Positions 42,220 to 53,112 are shown, counted from the stretch's first letter. The stretch: DNA of 64,000 nucleotides from an uncultured Dorea sp. (GCA_910586965.1 CAJUMF010000005.1:78993-142992); one strand, 5' to 3'. Notes: generated by a model from the sequence alone, not told the origin. Translations and numbers: made by a program.

Positions 42220-42503
42220 AAATTCTCTTATACCAGTATAACATGATACGGGGGAAAATGCTATCTTATCTGTGGGGGCTGTTTGAGTGTCTTATTATTT
42301 CCTTAATATATGGTAAAAATTGAGAATTTTTCAGTTGACAAGCTTGACAAGACTGTGCTATTATAAAAAATGCGCTATTGTGGAAAGTTATGCCGTGAAT
42401 TTACATGAAAAAACGACTTGACAAATAGTGAAGTTTGTGAAAGTGCACGATTTACGGGCAATTCGCTGCCCACAAAAAAATAAACGAGGAGTGAAACGTC
42501 AAT
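42220..42503 (+). promoter_or_regulatory. rpoBC promoter and leader region
   Basis: No gene is seen. A promoter candidate is TTGACA (42335-42340) and TATTAT (42359-42364) with 18-base spacing. A second TTGACA at 42418 lacks a clear -10. About 140 bases of leader precede rpoB. This promoter is needed because rpoB is cut off from rplJL by 31 kb. Confidence 0.6.
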
Positions 42504-45500
42504 ATGGAGAAAAACAGAATTCGTCCCATTAAAAGTGGAAAAAGTTCCCGCATGAGCTATTCCAGACAAAAAGAAGTTCTTCAGATGCCGAATTTGATTG
42601 AAGTCCAGAAAGATTCCTATCATTGGTTTCTTGACGAGGGGTTGAAAGAAGTATTTGATGATATTTCACCGATTGCAGATTACAGCGGTCACTTAAGTCT
42701 GGAATTTGTAGATTTCACACTGTGCGAGGATGACGTAAAGTACACAATCGAAGAGTGTAAAGAACGTGATGCGACTTATGCTGCGCCTCTGAAGGTAAGG
42801 GTAAGGCTCCACAATAAAGAAACAGACGAGATTAATGAACATGAGATCTTCATGGGAGATTTGCCGCTGATGACAAGTACCGGAACATTCGTGATCAACG
42901 GGGCTGAACGTGTTATCGTAAGTCAGTTAGTACGTTCTCCGGGTATTTATTATGCGATTGCCCATGATAAATTAGGAAAGAAACTGTATTCATCCACTGT
43001 CATTCCTAACCGCGGAGCATGGTTAGAGTATGAGACGGATTCCAATGACGTTTTTTATGTACGAGTAGATAGAACGAGAAAGGTGCCGATTACTGTATTG
43101 ATCCGTGCGCTGGGTATCGGTACTAATCCAGAGATTGTTGAGATTTTCGGTGAGGAGCCGAAGATCCTGGCAAGTTTTGAGAAAGATGCGGCTACAAATT
43201 ATCAGGAAGGTCTTTTGGAATTATATAAAAAGATCCGTCCGGGTGAGCCTTTGGCGGTTGACAGTGCGGAAAGCCTGATCACCAGTATGTTCTTTGATCC
43301 AAGGCGTTATGATCTGGCGAAGGTAGGTCGCTATAAGTTTAATAAGAAGCTCTTGCTCAGGAACCGGATCAACAGACAGGTCCTTGCTGAAGATGTAGTC
43401 AGTGTGATCACTGGAGAGGTGATTGCCGAGGCAGGAACTAAGGTGACGAGAGAGCTTGCCGATGAGATTCAGAATGCGGCAGTTCCTTATGTATGGATTG
43501 AACGGCCGGATGAAGAGCGCAGTATCAAAGTCCTTTCTAATATGGTGGTTGACCTTACGTCAGTTGTGGACATTGACCCGAAGGAGGTCGGGGTGACAGA
43601 GCTTGTATATTATCCGGTGCTGGCAGGTCTTTTGGAGGAGACGGCAGGGGATATCGATGAGCTTAAGGATGCGATCAGAAGGGATATCCATGATTTGATC
43701 CCGAAGCATATTACCAAAGAAGATATACTTGCGTCCATCAATTATAATATGCATTTAGAGTACGGTCTTGGCAATGATGATGATATCGATCATCTTGGCA
43801 ACAGACGTATCCGTGCAGTTGGAGAGCTTTTGCAGAACCAGTACAGGATTGGTCTGTCAAGGCTTGAGAGAGTAGTCCGCGAGAGGATGACGACACAGGA
43901 CTTAGAGGGGATTTCTCCCCAGTCATTGATCAATATAAAGCCGGTAACAGCAGCGGTGAAGGAGTTCTTTGGCTCTTCACAGCTTTCCCAGTTCATGGAT
44001 CAGAACAATCCGCTCGGTGAGCTGACCCATAAGAGGCGTCTGTCTGCGCTCGGTCCTGGAGGTCTTTCCAGAGACCGTGCAGGATTTGAGGTCCGGGATG
44101 TACACTATTCCCATTATGGAAGAATGTGCCCGATTGAGACGCCTGAAGGTCCGAATATCGGTCTGATCAATTCGCTGGCATGTTACGCGCGGATCAACCA
44201 GTACGGGTTTGTGGAGGCGCCTTACCGTAAGATTAACCATGATGATCCGTCAAATCCGGTTGTTACCGATGAAGTTGTCTATATGACGGCTGATGAGGAA
44301 GATAATTACCATGTTGCCCAGGCCAATGAGCAGTTAGATGAGGAAGGGCATTTTGTCCGCAAGAATGTATCCGGACGTTACCGCGAGGAGACGCAGGAGT
44401 ATGAGCGGAAAATGTTTGATTATATGGACGTGTCCCCGAAGATGGTATTCTCGGTGGCAACAGCCTTGATTCCTTTCCTTGAGAATGATGATGCTAACCG
44501 TGCGCTGATGGGTTCTAACATGCAGCGTCAGGCAGTTCCTCTTCTGATGACTGAAGCTCCGGTAGTAGGAACCGGTATGGAGGAGAAGTCTGCGGTTGAC
44601 TCGGGAGTGTGTATCGTCGCTGCAGAAGGAGGCGTTGTTGAGCGCTCTACGTCTAAAGAGATCATTATCCGGCAGAATGACGGCAGTACGAAAAAATATA
44701 AGCTGACGAAGTTCCTTCGCAGTAACCAGAGCAACTGCTACAATCAGAGACCGATTGTATTTAAAGGTGACAAGGTAGAAGCGGGAGATGTGATTGCAGA
44801 CGGTCCGTCTACAGCTAATGGAGAGATGGCCCTTGGAAAGAACCCGCTCATCGGATTCATGACCTGGGAGGGTTATAACTATGAGGATGCCGTTCTGCTC
44901 AGTGAGCGGTTAGTGCAGGATGATGTGTATACATCTGTCCACATTGAGGAATATGAGGCGGAAGCCCGTGATACTAAGCTTGGGCCGGAGGAAATTACCC
45001 GTGATATTCCGGGTGTCGGCGATGATGCACTGAAAGATCTGGATGAGCGAGGGATTATCCGTATCGGAGCAGAAGTGCGTGCGGGAGATATCCTGGTTGG
45101 AAAGGTCACTCCGAAGGGAGAGACAGAGCTTACCGCGGAGGAGAGGCTTCTTCGTGCAATCTTTGGCGAGAAAGCCAGGGAGGTAAGAGATACTTCCCTC
45201 AAGGTTCCGCATGGTGAATACGGAATCGTTGTAGATGCCAAGGTATTTACAAGAGAGAACGGCGATGAGCTTTCACCGGGAGTTAATCAGTCGGTAAGAA
45301 TATATATCGCACAGAAGAGAAAGATATCTGTTGGAGACAAGATGGCCGGACGTCACGGTAATAAGGGTGTTGTTTCCCGTGTGCTTCCTGTAGAGGATAT
45401 GCCGTTCCTTCCCAATGGACGCCCGCTTGATATCGTGCTGAATCCACTGGGTGTGCCGTCCCGTATGAATATCGGGCAGGTGTTGGAGATTCATTTGTCA

Positions 45501-46376
45501 CTGGCAGCAAAGGCATTGGGCTTTAATATTGCTACACCGGTGTTTGACGGTGCAGATGAGAACGACATTATGGATACCCTTGACTTGGCAAACGATTATG
45601 TTAATTTAAGCTGGGAAGAGTTTGAAGCTAAGCATAAGGAAGAGTTGCTTCCAGATGTAATGAAGTATCTGTTGGAAAACCGTGAGCATAGAAAACTATG
45701 GAAAGGTGTTCCGATTTCCAGAGATGGAAAGGTGCGCCTGCGCGACGGAAGGACAGGAGAGTATTTTGACAGCCCGGTTACTATCGGACATATGCACTAT
45801 CTGAAACTGCACCATCTTGTTGACGATAAGATCCATGCTCGTTCTACCGGCCCTTACTCACTGGTAACACAGCAGCCGTTGGGCGGTAAAGCGCAGTTCG
45901 GCGGACAGCGTTTCGGTGAGATGGAGGTGTGGGCACTTGAGGCTTACGGTGCATCTTATACACTGCAGGAGATTCTTACGGTGAAGTCCGATGATGTTGT
46001 GGGACGTGTGAAGACCTACGAGGCGATCATCAAGGGAGAAAATATTCCGGAGCCGGGTATTCCGGAGTCCTTCAAGGTACTTCTTAAGGAGCTGCAGTCT
46101 CTCGGACTTGACGTGAGAGTGCTTCGTGACGATAATACAGAGGTTGAAATCATGGAAACTGTTGATATGGGTGAGACAGATTTCCGTTCACTGATCGAGG
46201 GAGACAGAAAATACAGTGATGAGGACGACCTTGGACAGCAGGGATATACAGAGCAGGAATTCCAGGGAGAGGAGCTTGTCGATGTCGAAGCGGACGACGA
46301 GGACGATGATGACTACGACATGGATTTTGAGGAAACTGACGATTACGCATATAATGATTTATCAGATGATATGTAG
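42504..46376 (+). CDS. rpoB: DNA-directed RNA polymerase subunit beta
   Basis: The 1290-residue beta subunit. Landmark stretches are present: the rifampicin-region SSQLSQFMDQNNPLGELTHK and RRLSALGPGGL, the GDKMAGRHGNKGVVS active-site loop, and the C-terminal GKAQFGGQRFGEMEVWALEA. The C-terminal tail is extended and very acidic (many Asp and Glu after residue 1240). The start follows AACGAGGAG. rpoC follows after 14 bases. Confidence 0.98.
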   Translation: MEKNRIRPIKSGKSSRMSYSRQKEVLQMPNLIEVQKDSYHWFLDEGLKEVFDDISPIADYSGHLSLEFVDFTLCEDDVKYTIEECKERDATYAAPLKVRVRLHNKETDEINEHEIFMGDLPLMTSTGTFVINGAERVIVSQLVRSPGIYYAIAHDKLGKKLYSSTVIPNRGAWLEYETDSNDVFYVRVDRTRKVPITVLIRALGIGTNPEIVEIFGEEPKILASFEKDAATNYQEGLLELYKKIRPGEPLAVDSAESLITSMFFDPRRYDLAKVGRYKFNKKLLLRNRINRQVLAEDVVSVITGEVIAEAGTKVTRELADEIQNAAVPYVWIERPDEERSIKVLSNMVVDLTSVVDIDPKEVGVTELVYYPVLAGLLEETAGDIDELKDAIRRDIHDLIPKHITKEDILASINYNMHLEYGLGNDDDIDHLGNRRIRAVGELLQNQYRIGLSRLERVVRERMTTQDLEGISPQSLINIKPVTAAVKEFFGSSQLSQFMDQNNPLGELTHKRRLSALGPGGLSRDRAGFEVRDVHYSHYGRMCPIETPEGPNIGLINSLACYARINQYGFVEAPYRKINHDDPSNPVVTDEVVYMTADEEDNYHVAQANEQLDEEGHFVRKNVSGRYREETQEYERKMFDYMDVSPKMVFSVATALIPFLENDDANRALMGSNMQRQAVPLLMTEAPVVGTGMEEKSAVDSGVCIVAAEGGVVERSTSKEIIIRQNDGSTKKYKLTKFLRSNQSNCYNQRPIVFKGDKVEAGDVIADGPSTANGEMALGKNPLIGFMTWEGYNYEDAVLLSERLVQDDVYTSVHIEEYEAEARDTKLGPEEITRDIPGVGDDALKDLDERGIIRIGAEVRAGDILVGKVTPKGETELTAEERLLRAIFGEKAREVRDTSLKVPHGEYGIVVDAKVFTRENGDELSPGVNQSVRIYIAQKRKISVGDKMAGRHGNKGVVSRVLPVEDMPFLPNGRPLDIVLNPLGVPSRMNIGQVLEIHLSLAAKALGFNIATPVFDGADENDIMDTLDLANDYVNLSWEEFEAKHKEELLPDVMKYLLENREHRKLWKGVPISRDGKVRLRDGRTGEYFDSPVTIGHMHYLKLHHLVDDKIHARSTGPYSLVTQQPLGGKAQFGGQRFGEMEVWALEAYGASYTLQEILTVKSDDVVGRVKTYEAIIKGENIPEPGIPESFKVLLKELQSLGLDVRVLRDDNTEVEIMETVDMGETDFRSLIEGDRKYSDEDDLGQQGYTEQEFQGEELVDVEADDEDDDDYDMDFEETDDYAYNDLSDDM

Positions 46377-46390
46377 AGAGGGGTGCCAAT

Positions 46391-49300
46391 ATGCCAGAAA
46401 ATAATAACCAACAAACTTTTCAGCCAATGGTATTTGATGCGATCAAGATAGGTTTGGCATCACCTGAGAAGATTTTGGATTGGTCTAAGGGCGAGGTTAC
46501 AAAACCGGAAACGATCAACTACAGAACTCTGAAGCCTGAAAAAGATGGATTATTCTGCGAAAAGATCTTCGGACCAAGTAAGGACTGGGAGTGTCATTGC
46601 GGAAAATATAAAAAGATTCGCTACAAAGGCGTTGTGTGTGACAGATGTGGTGTTGAGGTTACAAAAGCGAGCGTTCGCCGTGAGCGAATGGGACATATTG
46701 CCCTAGCTGCGCCGGTATCACACATCTGGTACTTTAAAGGAATTCCAAGCCGGATGGGGCTGATCCTTGATCTGTCTCCAAGGACTTTGGAAAAGGTGCT
46801 GTATTTCGCGTCCTATATTGTATTGGATAAGGGCAGCACAGAGCTTCAATATAAGCAGGTGTTGTCAGAGCAAGAGTATCAGGAGGCAAGGGAGACCTAC
46901 GGCAATGCATTCCGTGTAGGTATGGGAGCGGAGTCGATTCAGGAGCTTTTGCAGGCCATTGATTTAGAAAAAGAGTATAAAGAACTGTCGGAAGGCTTAA
47001 AGGGAGCGACCGGACAGAAGCGCGCAAGGATTGTGAAGCGTCTTGAAGTGGTGGAAGCTTTCCGCGAGTCAGGCAACAAGCCGGAGTGGATGATCATGAC
47101 TAATATTCCGGTGATACCGCCGGATCTTCGTCCGATGGTACAGCTTGACGGCGGTCGGTTTGCGACTTCCGATCTTAATGATCTGTACAGAAGGATCATC
47201 AATAGGAATAACCGACTGAAACGTCTTCTTGAGCTTGGAGCACCGGACATTATCGTAAGAAATGAAAAGAGGATGCTTCAGGAGGCAGTAGATGCGCTGA
47301 TTGACAACGGGCGCCGCGGACGTCCTGTGACAGGCCCTGGTAACCGTGCGCTGAAGTCTCTTTCTGACATGCTTAAGGGAAAATCCGGTCGTTTCCGTCA
47401 GAATCTTCTCGGAAAGCGTGTTGACTACTCCGGCCGTTCGGTTATCGTTGTGGGACCGGAGCTTAAGATTTATCAGTGCGGACTGCCGAAAGAGATGGCG
47501 ATCGAGCTGTTCAAGCCCTTTGTTATGAAGGAGCTTGTACAGAACGGAACTGCGCATAATATTAAAAATGCAAAGAAGATGGTGGAGCGTCTCCAGCCGG
47601 AGGTATGGGATGTACTAGAGGAAGTGATCAAAGAGCATCCGGTTATGTTAAACCGTGCCCCTACTCTGCACAGACTTGGTATTCAGGCATTTGAGCCAAT
47701 TCTTGTAGAAGGTAAGGCGATCAAGCTTCATCCGCTGGTATGTACCGCGTACAATGCCGATTTCGACGGAGATCAGATGGCGGTTCATCTTCCGTTATCC
47801 GTTGAGGCGCAGGCAGAGTGCAGATTTTTGCTGTTATCGCCCAACAATTTGTTAAAGCCTTCCGACGGCGGTCCGGTGGCGGTTCCTTCTCAGGATATGG
47901 TACTTGGTATCTATTACCTGACGCAGGAAAGACCCGGAGCCAAGGGCGAGGGCAAGGTATTTAAGAATGTCAATGAAGCGATTCTCGCTTATGAGAATAA
48001 TGCGATTACACTTCATTCCAAGATAAAGGTGCGTGTTACAAAGACACTTGCTGATGGTACAGTAAAGACGGGTAATGTAGAGTCAACGCTGGGAAGATTT
48101 TTATTCAATGAAATCATCCCGCAGGATCTTGGATTTGTAGACCGTGAGAATCCAGAGAATGCACTGCTTCTCGAGGTGGATTTCCATGTGGGAAAGAAGC
48201 AGTTGAAACAGATTCTTGAAAAAGTAATCAATACCCATGGCTCAACTGCTACAGCGGAGGTGCTTGACTCCGTAAAATCTATCGGCTACAAATACTCTAC
48301 AAGAGCAGCTATGACGGTATCTATTTCAGATATGACCGTGCCGCCCCAGAAGCCTCAGATGATTCAGGAGGCGCAGGATACGGTAGATAAGATTACAAAG
48401 AACTTTAAACGTGGTCTTATTACAGAAGAAGAGCGTTATAAAGAAGTTGTAGAGACATGGAAGGCAACTGATGATGCACTTACAGAAGCATTGCTTTCCG
48501 GTTTGGATAAATATAACAATATTTTCATGATGGCAGATTCTGGAGCCCGTGGTTCTGATAAGCAGATCAAACAGCTTGCAGGAATGCGCGGTCTTATGGC
48601 AGATACGACCGGACGTACCATCGAGTTGCCGATTCGTTCTAACTTCCGTGAAGGACTGGACGTTTTGGAGTATTTCATGTCCGCCCACGGCGCACGTAAA
48701 GGTCTGTCTGATACGGCTCTTCGTACAGCTGATTCCGGGTATTTGACAAGGCGTCTTGTTGACGTGTCTCAGGAGCTTATTATCCATGAGGTTGACTGTG
48801 TGGAGAAGGATGCAGAGATTCCGGGAATGTATGTGAAAGCATTTACTGACGGCAATGAAGAGATTGAGAGTCTTAAGGAGCGTATTACCGGACGTTATCT
48901 GTGTGAAGATATTGTAGATAAGGACGGAAATGTGCTAGTGAAGAGAAATCATATGGTAACGCCGAAGCGTGCGGAGCTCATTATGAAAAACGGTGTGGAT
49001 AAGAATGGTGATCCTTTGACAAAGATTAAGATCCGTACGATTCTGACTTGCCGTTCCCACAATGGGATCTGTGCAAAATGCTATGGCGCCAACATGGCAA
49101 CAGGAGAACCGGTTCAGGTGGGAGAGGCAGTTGGTATTATTGCTGCACAGTCTATCGGAGAGCCTGGTACACAGCTTACGATGCGTACCTTCCATACAGG
49201 TGGTGTTGCCGGTGATGATATCACACAGGGTCTTCCTCGTGTCGAAGAGCTTTTTGAGGCGAGAAAGCCGAAGGGTCTTGCTATCATCACTGAATTTGCT

Positions 49301-50074
49301 GGAACAGCGAACATTAACGACACGAAAAAGAAGCGGGAGATTATCGTTACGAATAATGAGACCGGTGAGTCGAAAGCATACTTGATTCCTTACGGCTCAC
49401 GGATTAAGATCACGGACGGAGTAGAACTTGAAGCTGGCGATGAGCTGACCGAGGGCAGCGTGAATCCTCACGATATCCTGAGGATTAAGGGACTGCGTGC
49501 GGTTCAGGATTATATGATCCAGGAAGTACAGAGAGTTTACCGTCTGCAGGGTGTTGATATCAATGATAAGCATATTGAGGTTATCGTTCGACAGATGCTG
49601 AAAAAAATCCGTGTGGAGGAAGCCGGAGACAGCGAATTCCTTCCGGGAACGAATGTGGACATCCTTGAATTTGAGGATACTAATAAGGCGTTGATCGAAG
49701 AAGGAAAAGAGCCGGCTACGGGCGAGCAGATCATGCTTGGCATCACCAAAGCGTCTCTTGCGACTAACTCCTTCCTGTCAGCCGCATCCTTCCAGGAGAC
49801 GACGAAGGTTCTTACGGAAGCTGCAATTAAGGGCAAGGTAGATCCGCTTGTGGGCCTTAAGGAGAATGTCATTATCGGTAAGCATATCCCGGCAGGTACA
49901 GGTATGAGAAAATACCGTGATATCAGGTTGGATTCGGAGCTTCTGATGGACGATGAGATTATTTTCAATGAGGAAGAGGCCGAAGAAGAATTGCCGCAGG
50001 AGACTGAGGCTGATATGAAACCGCAGGAGACTGAGGAAGAGGCCGAAGAAGTTATTGATTTTGCAGAAGAATAG
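46391..50074 (+). CDS. rpoC: DNA-directed RNA polymerase subunit beta'
   Basis: The 1227-residue beta' subunit. It has the N-terminal zinc site (CHCG with CDRCG near residues 68-87), the catalytic Mg2+ motif NADFDGDQMA (about 454-463), the trigger-loop/bridge area GARGSDKQIKQL and the second zinc site CRSHNGICAKCYG. An acidic tail rich in Glu ends the protein. It is cotranscribed with rpoB. Confidence 0.98.
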   Translation: MPENNNQQTFQPMVFDAIKIGLASPEKILDWSKGEVTKPETINYRTLKPEKDGLFCEKIFGPSKDWECHCGKYKKIRYKGVVCDRCGVEVTKASVRRERMGHIALAAPVSHIWYFKGIPSRMGLILDLSPRTLEKVLYFASYIVLDKGSTELQYKQVLSEQEYQEARETYGNAFRVGMGAESIQELLQAIDLEKEYKELSEGLKGATGQKRARIVKRLEVVEAFRESGNKPEWMIMTNIPVIPPDLRPMVQLDGGRFATSDLNDLYRRIINRNNRLKRLLELGAPDIIVRNEKRMLQEAVDALIDNGRRGRPVTGPGNRALKSLSDMLKGKSGRFRQNLLGKRVDYSGRSVIVVGPELKIYQCGLPKEMAIELFKPFVMKELVQNGTAHNIKNAKKMVERLQPEVWDVLEEVIKEHPVMLNRAPTLHRLGIQAFEPILVEGKAIKLHPLVCTAYNADFDGDQMAVHLPLSVEAQAECRFLLLSPNNLLKPSDGGPVAVPSQDMVLGIYYLTQERPGAKGEGKVFKNVNEAILAYENNAITLHSKIKVRVTKTLADGTVKTGNVESTLGRFLFNEIIPQDLGFVDRENPENALLLEVDFHVGKKQLKQILEKVINTHGSTATAEVLDSVKSIGYKYSTRAAMTVSISDMTVPPQKPQMIQEAQDTVDKITKNFKRGLITEEERYKEVVETWKATDDALTEALLSGLDKYNNIFMMADSGARGSDKQIKQLAGMRGLMADTTGRTIELPIRSNFREGLDVLEYFMSAHGARKGLSDTALRTADSGYLTRRLVDVSQELIIHEVDCVEKDAEIPGMYVKAFTDGNEEIESLKERITGRYLCEDIVDKDGNVLVKRNHMVTPKRAELIMKNGVDKNGDPLTKIKIRTILTCRSHNGICAKCYGANMATGEPVQVGEAVGIIAAQSIGEPGTQLTMRTFHTGGVAGDDITQGLPRVEELFEARKPKGLAIITEFAGTANINDTKKKREIIVTNNETGESKAYLIPYGSRIKITDGVELEAGDELTEGSVNPHDILRIKGLRAVQDYMIQEVQRVYRLQGVDINDKHIEVIVRQMLKKIRVEEAGDSEFLPGTNVDILEFEDTNKALIEEGKEPATGEQIMLGITKASLATNSFLSAASFQETTKVLTEAAIKGKVDPLVGLKENVIIGKHIPAGTGMRKYRDIRLDSELLMDDEIIFNEEEAEEELPQETEADMKPQETEEEAEEVIDFAEE

Positions 50075-50097
50075 ATAAAAAAGAAATTAGAACTATT

Positions 50098-50126
50098 AAG
50101 GAGTTGTCTTAAAAGGCAACTCCTTT
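50098..50126 (+). terminator. Stem-loop after rpoC
   Basis: AAGGAGTTG (50098-50106) pairs with CAACTCCTT (50117-50125). The T tail is short, so termination may be partial. Confidence 0.65.
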
Positions 50127-50164
50127 CATGTAAGTTTATCATTAGTGAACAGAGGATATGAATT

Positions 50165-50815
50165 ATGAAACCAAGACTAGAAGTGTGTGTTGATTCTGTG
50201 GAGTCTGCCCTGATAGCACAAGAAGGAGGCGCGGATCGCCTGGAGGTCTGCTCGAATCTCATCATCGGTGGCACACCCCGGGAGTAAGTATGTTTAAGCA
50301 GATTCGGAAAGTCTGTGGGATAGATCTGAATGTATTGATACGCCCAAGATTCGGAGATTTTTTGTATACAGAGACCGAGTTTAAGATGATTCAGGAAGAT
50401 ATTTTGATGTTCCGGGAGCTGGGGGCAGACGGAATAGCCGCAGGATGCTTGAAAGCAGATGGAAGAGCTTAAGAAATGTTCCGGATCCTTAAAGTTTACA
50501 TTGCACCGGGCATTTGATGTATGCCAGGATCCTTATGAGACTCTGGAAGAGGCTGTGCGTTTGGGGATTGATACGATTCTTATCTCAGGACAGGCATCTT
50601 CAAGTACGGAAGGGGTAGAGGTCCTTAAGAAGCTGATTGCGCAGGCAGGAGAAAGAATAGAAATCCTGGTGGGCGGCGGGGTAAATGCGGAGGTTATCCG
50701 GCAGATTGGCAAGTCAGCGAAAGCAACCAGTTTTCATATGTCTGGGAAACAAGTATTAAACAGTGGTATGAGCTATCGAAAACAAGGAGTTAATATGGGG
50801 GGTTTTAGGATTTAG
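50165..50815 (+). pseudogene. Broken copper homeostasis CutC family gene
   Basis: Three successive frames together rebuild a CutC-type TIM-barrel protein. The first (from the ATG at 50165) gives VCVDSVESALIAQEGGADRL and stops after GGTPRE. The second (50290-50472) gives LNVLIRPRFGDFLYTETEF and stops near ADGRA. The third (50459-50815) gives FTLHRAFDVCQDPYETLEEA, then ILVGGGVNAEVI and FHMSGK. At least two frame breaks are present and a few residues seem lost at each, so the gene is probably inactive. Sequencing error is possible but would need two events. Confidence 0.85.
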
Positions 50816-50875
50816 TGAGTACTGTATTCTGCGTACAGATAAAAAAGAGATAGAAAGGGCAAGACAGGTGTTGAA

Positions 50876-52399
50876 TTGAATTTAAGAAAAAAATTGACGA
50901 TAGCCAGTATATTGATGATATTGATTCCTTTTATAGTATCTGTACTTCTTTGCGTTATTGTGGTGTTCTATAAAGGTGACAGTACTTTGAATCGCTTAAA
51001 AAGCCTTTATGAGAATGACAATGGGCTCTTAAGTGTGCAGACTATTTTGTATTCTCATGAGAGCCGAATCTTGAGTTACACGCCGTCAAAGTATTACGAA
51101 AATGACGATGATGATGACGATGGAACACGTATCAATCAGGAATCAGCAGCATATGCGTTTGGAAATCTAATCAAAGAGCTGGGAATAATGGGGTATTATC
51201 ATCAGATCAGATATGGAGATCATGTCCTCCTTTCTAACCTTCCTAAGAGTGCCGGGAATGAGATTAGCAATCTGGCAGGAAAGGAATATATGAATGTCCG
51301 GAATTTTGCTGTGACAGACGGAGGAAAATCTGTTGTGAAACGTACTTATTCCGACGGCCATAAGACGTTGGATGTTATGGCTTATTGTGATAAGTATGAC
51401 GGCAGCAGTCATATATCGTGGATTATCAGAGATTTCTTTGTCCTGGTACTTCTCTTCATGATTGCTTTAACTGTGACAATTATTATCAGTATATTTATTT
51501 TGACAAAATGGTTGAGCGGGGGGATGAGTAGTTCTCTGGCGCAGCTTTCTGAAGCGGTAAAACAGGTGCAGGATGGCAATCTGAGATATCGGATCTGCAG
51601 TAGGAAAAAAGATGAGTTAGGAAAGGCCTGTCAGGAATTTGATGAGATGACAGAATATCTGGAGAATTCTGTAAAAGAACGTGAAAAATACGAAGAAGCC
51701 AGAAAGCGGATGCTGGCGGGGATTTCCCATGATCTGAGAACTCCGCTTACTTCTGTCAAAGCATACGTGGAAGGTCTGAGTGATGGCATTGCGAATACAG
51801 AGGAAAAGAGACGGCGGTATTATAATGCATTGAAGATACGTACTGCGGATTTAGAAGCTCTGATCGATAACCTGTCACTGTTTTCTAAATTTGATTGGGG
51901 TGAATATTATTTTATGGAAAGGATGGAATTTGGAGAATTCCTTTCAAAGTTTTTTAAGGAAAATGCAGTTGAGTTACTAAGAAACCATATCATTTTGGAC
52001 TGGGATAACCCATACAGAGGACACTTATATATAAATGGCGATGAAAAACAGCTTAGAAGGATGCTTGGTAATCTGATTGAAAATACATTAAAATACAGGG
52101 AAAAGGATGAAACTGTATTGAAAATAATTCTTTACAGTAAAGGTGACAGGGCTGTGCTGGAAGTGGAGGATGATGGCCCCGGGGTGCCTGTGGAGGAGAG
52201 GGAATTGATTTTTGACACATTTTACCGTGGAGATAAGGCACGCAGCAATCCCGGAAGAGGGAGCGGACTTGGTCTTTCTATTGTGAGAGAGATATTAAGA
52301 GGGCATCAGGCCGTGATTTTTGCAGCAGAAGGCAGGAACGGAAAGGGACTTAGGCTGATTATGGAGTTCCCTTTGCAGAAGGGAGATAAACAGGAATGA
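50876..52399 (+). CDS. Membrane sensor histidine kinase with HAMP domain
   Basis: A 507-residue kinase starting at a TTG. A first membrane helix (about residues 10-32), an extracellular sensor of about 150 residues with an unusual run of six Asp (near residue 79), a second helix (about 185-210), HAMP, then the kinase core with ISHDLRTPLTSVKAY, an N-box GNLIENTLKYREKD and a G-box EDDGPGVPVEE. The end overlaps the regulator gene by 4 bases (ATGA). The signal is unknown; the acidic run could bind cations. Confidence 0.9.
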   Translation: MNLRKKLTIASILMILIPFIVSVLLCVIVVFYKGDSTLNRLKSLYENDNGLLSVQTILYSHESRILSYTPSKYYENDDDDDDGTRINQESAAYAFGNLIKELGIMGYYHQIRYGDHVLLSNLPKSAGNEISNLAGKEYMNVRNFAVTDGGKSVVKRTYSDGHKTLDVMAYCDKYDGSSHISWIIRDFFVLVLLFMIALTVTIIISIFILTKWLSGGMSSSLAQLSEAVKQVQDGNLRYRICSRKKDELGKACQEFDEMTEYLENSVKEREKYEEARKRMLAGISHDLRTPLTSVKAYVEGLSDGIANTEEKRRRYYNALKIRTADLEALIDNLSLFSKFDWGEYYFMERMEFGEFLSKFFKENAVELLRNHIILDWDNPYRGHLYINGDEKQLRRMLGNLIENTLKYREKDETVLKIILYSKGDRAVLEVEDDGPGVPVEERELIFDTFYRGDKARSNPGRGSGLGLSIVREILRGHQAVIFAAEGRNGKGLRLIMEFPLQKGDKQE

Positions 52400-53112
52400 A
52401 AAAAATATTGATTGTGGAAGATGATATTTTGATCGCGGAGATAGAGCGAGACTATCTGGAAGCTGAACAGTTTGAGACAACTATCTGCCAGAATGGGCAG
52501 GAAGGGCTTAAACGGGCATTGGAGGAGGACTACGATTTGATTATTCTTGATGTTATGCTTCCGGGTATCAATGGTTTTTCAATCTGCCGGGAGGTACGCC
52601 GGGAGAAAGACGTAGCAATTATCATGGTAACTGCAAAAAAAGAAGATGTGGATAAAATACGCGGCATGGGGGTCGGGGCAGATGATTATATTGTAAAGCC
52701 TTTTAGCCCTGGAGAGATGGTGGCAAGAGCAAAGGCACATATCAATATTCATGAGCGACTGAAATGTAAGAATGGAAGTGGATCTGTAAAAAGTCATGAT
52801 TTTGAAAATGGAAGTATCCAGGTGGCGAATCTTAAGATACTTCCACTGTCCAGACAGGTATTTTGCAGTGACAAGGAAGTGGAACTGGCTAATAAGGAAT
52901 TTGAACTTCTTTACTTCCTGGCTTCTAATCCTAATATTGTATATTCTAAGGAGATTCTTTTTGATAAAATATGGGGGATGGATGCTATAGGAGATACGGC
53001 GACGGTGGCAGTGCATATAAATCGTATTCGTGAAAAGCTTGGAATTGATAAAGACAATCAAAAATTAATAGAGACTGTATGGGGAGCAGGATACCGCTTC
53101 AGGAAAAAGTAA
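52396..53112 (+). CDS. OmpR-type response regulator
   Basis: A 238-residue regulator: receiver domain with LIVEDD, the phosphorylation site in LIILDVMLPG and a conserved Lys in VKPFSPGE; C-terminal winged helix with ELLYFLASN and VWGAGYRF. It is coupled to the kinase gene by a 4-base overlap. The secreted Ig-like protein gene 136 bases downstream is a possible target. Confidence 0.94.
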   Translation: MKKILIVEDDILIAEIERDYLEAEQFETTICQNGQEGLKRALEEDYDLIILDVMLPGINGFSICREVRREKDVAIIMVTAKKEDVDKIRGMGVGADDYIVKPFSPGEMVARAKAHINIHERLKCKNGSGSVKSHDFENGSIQVANLKILPLSRQVFCSDKEVELANKEFELLYFLASNPNIVYSKEILFDKIWGMDAIGDTATVAVHINRIREKLGIDKDNQKLIETVWGAGYRFRKK

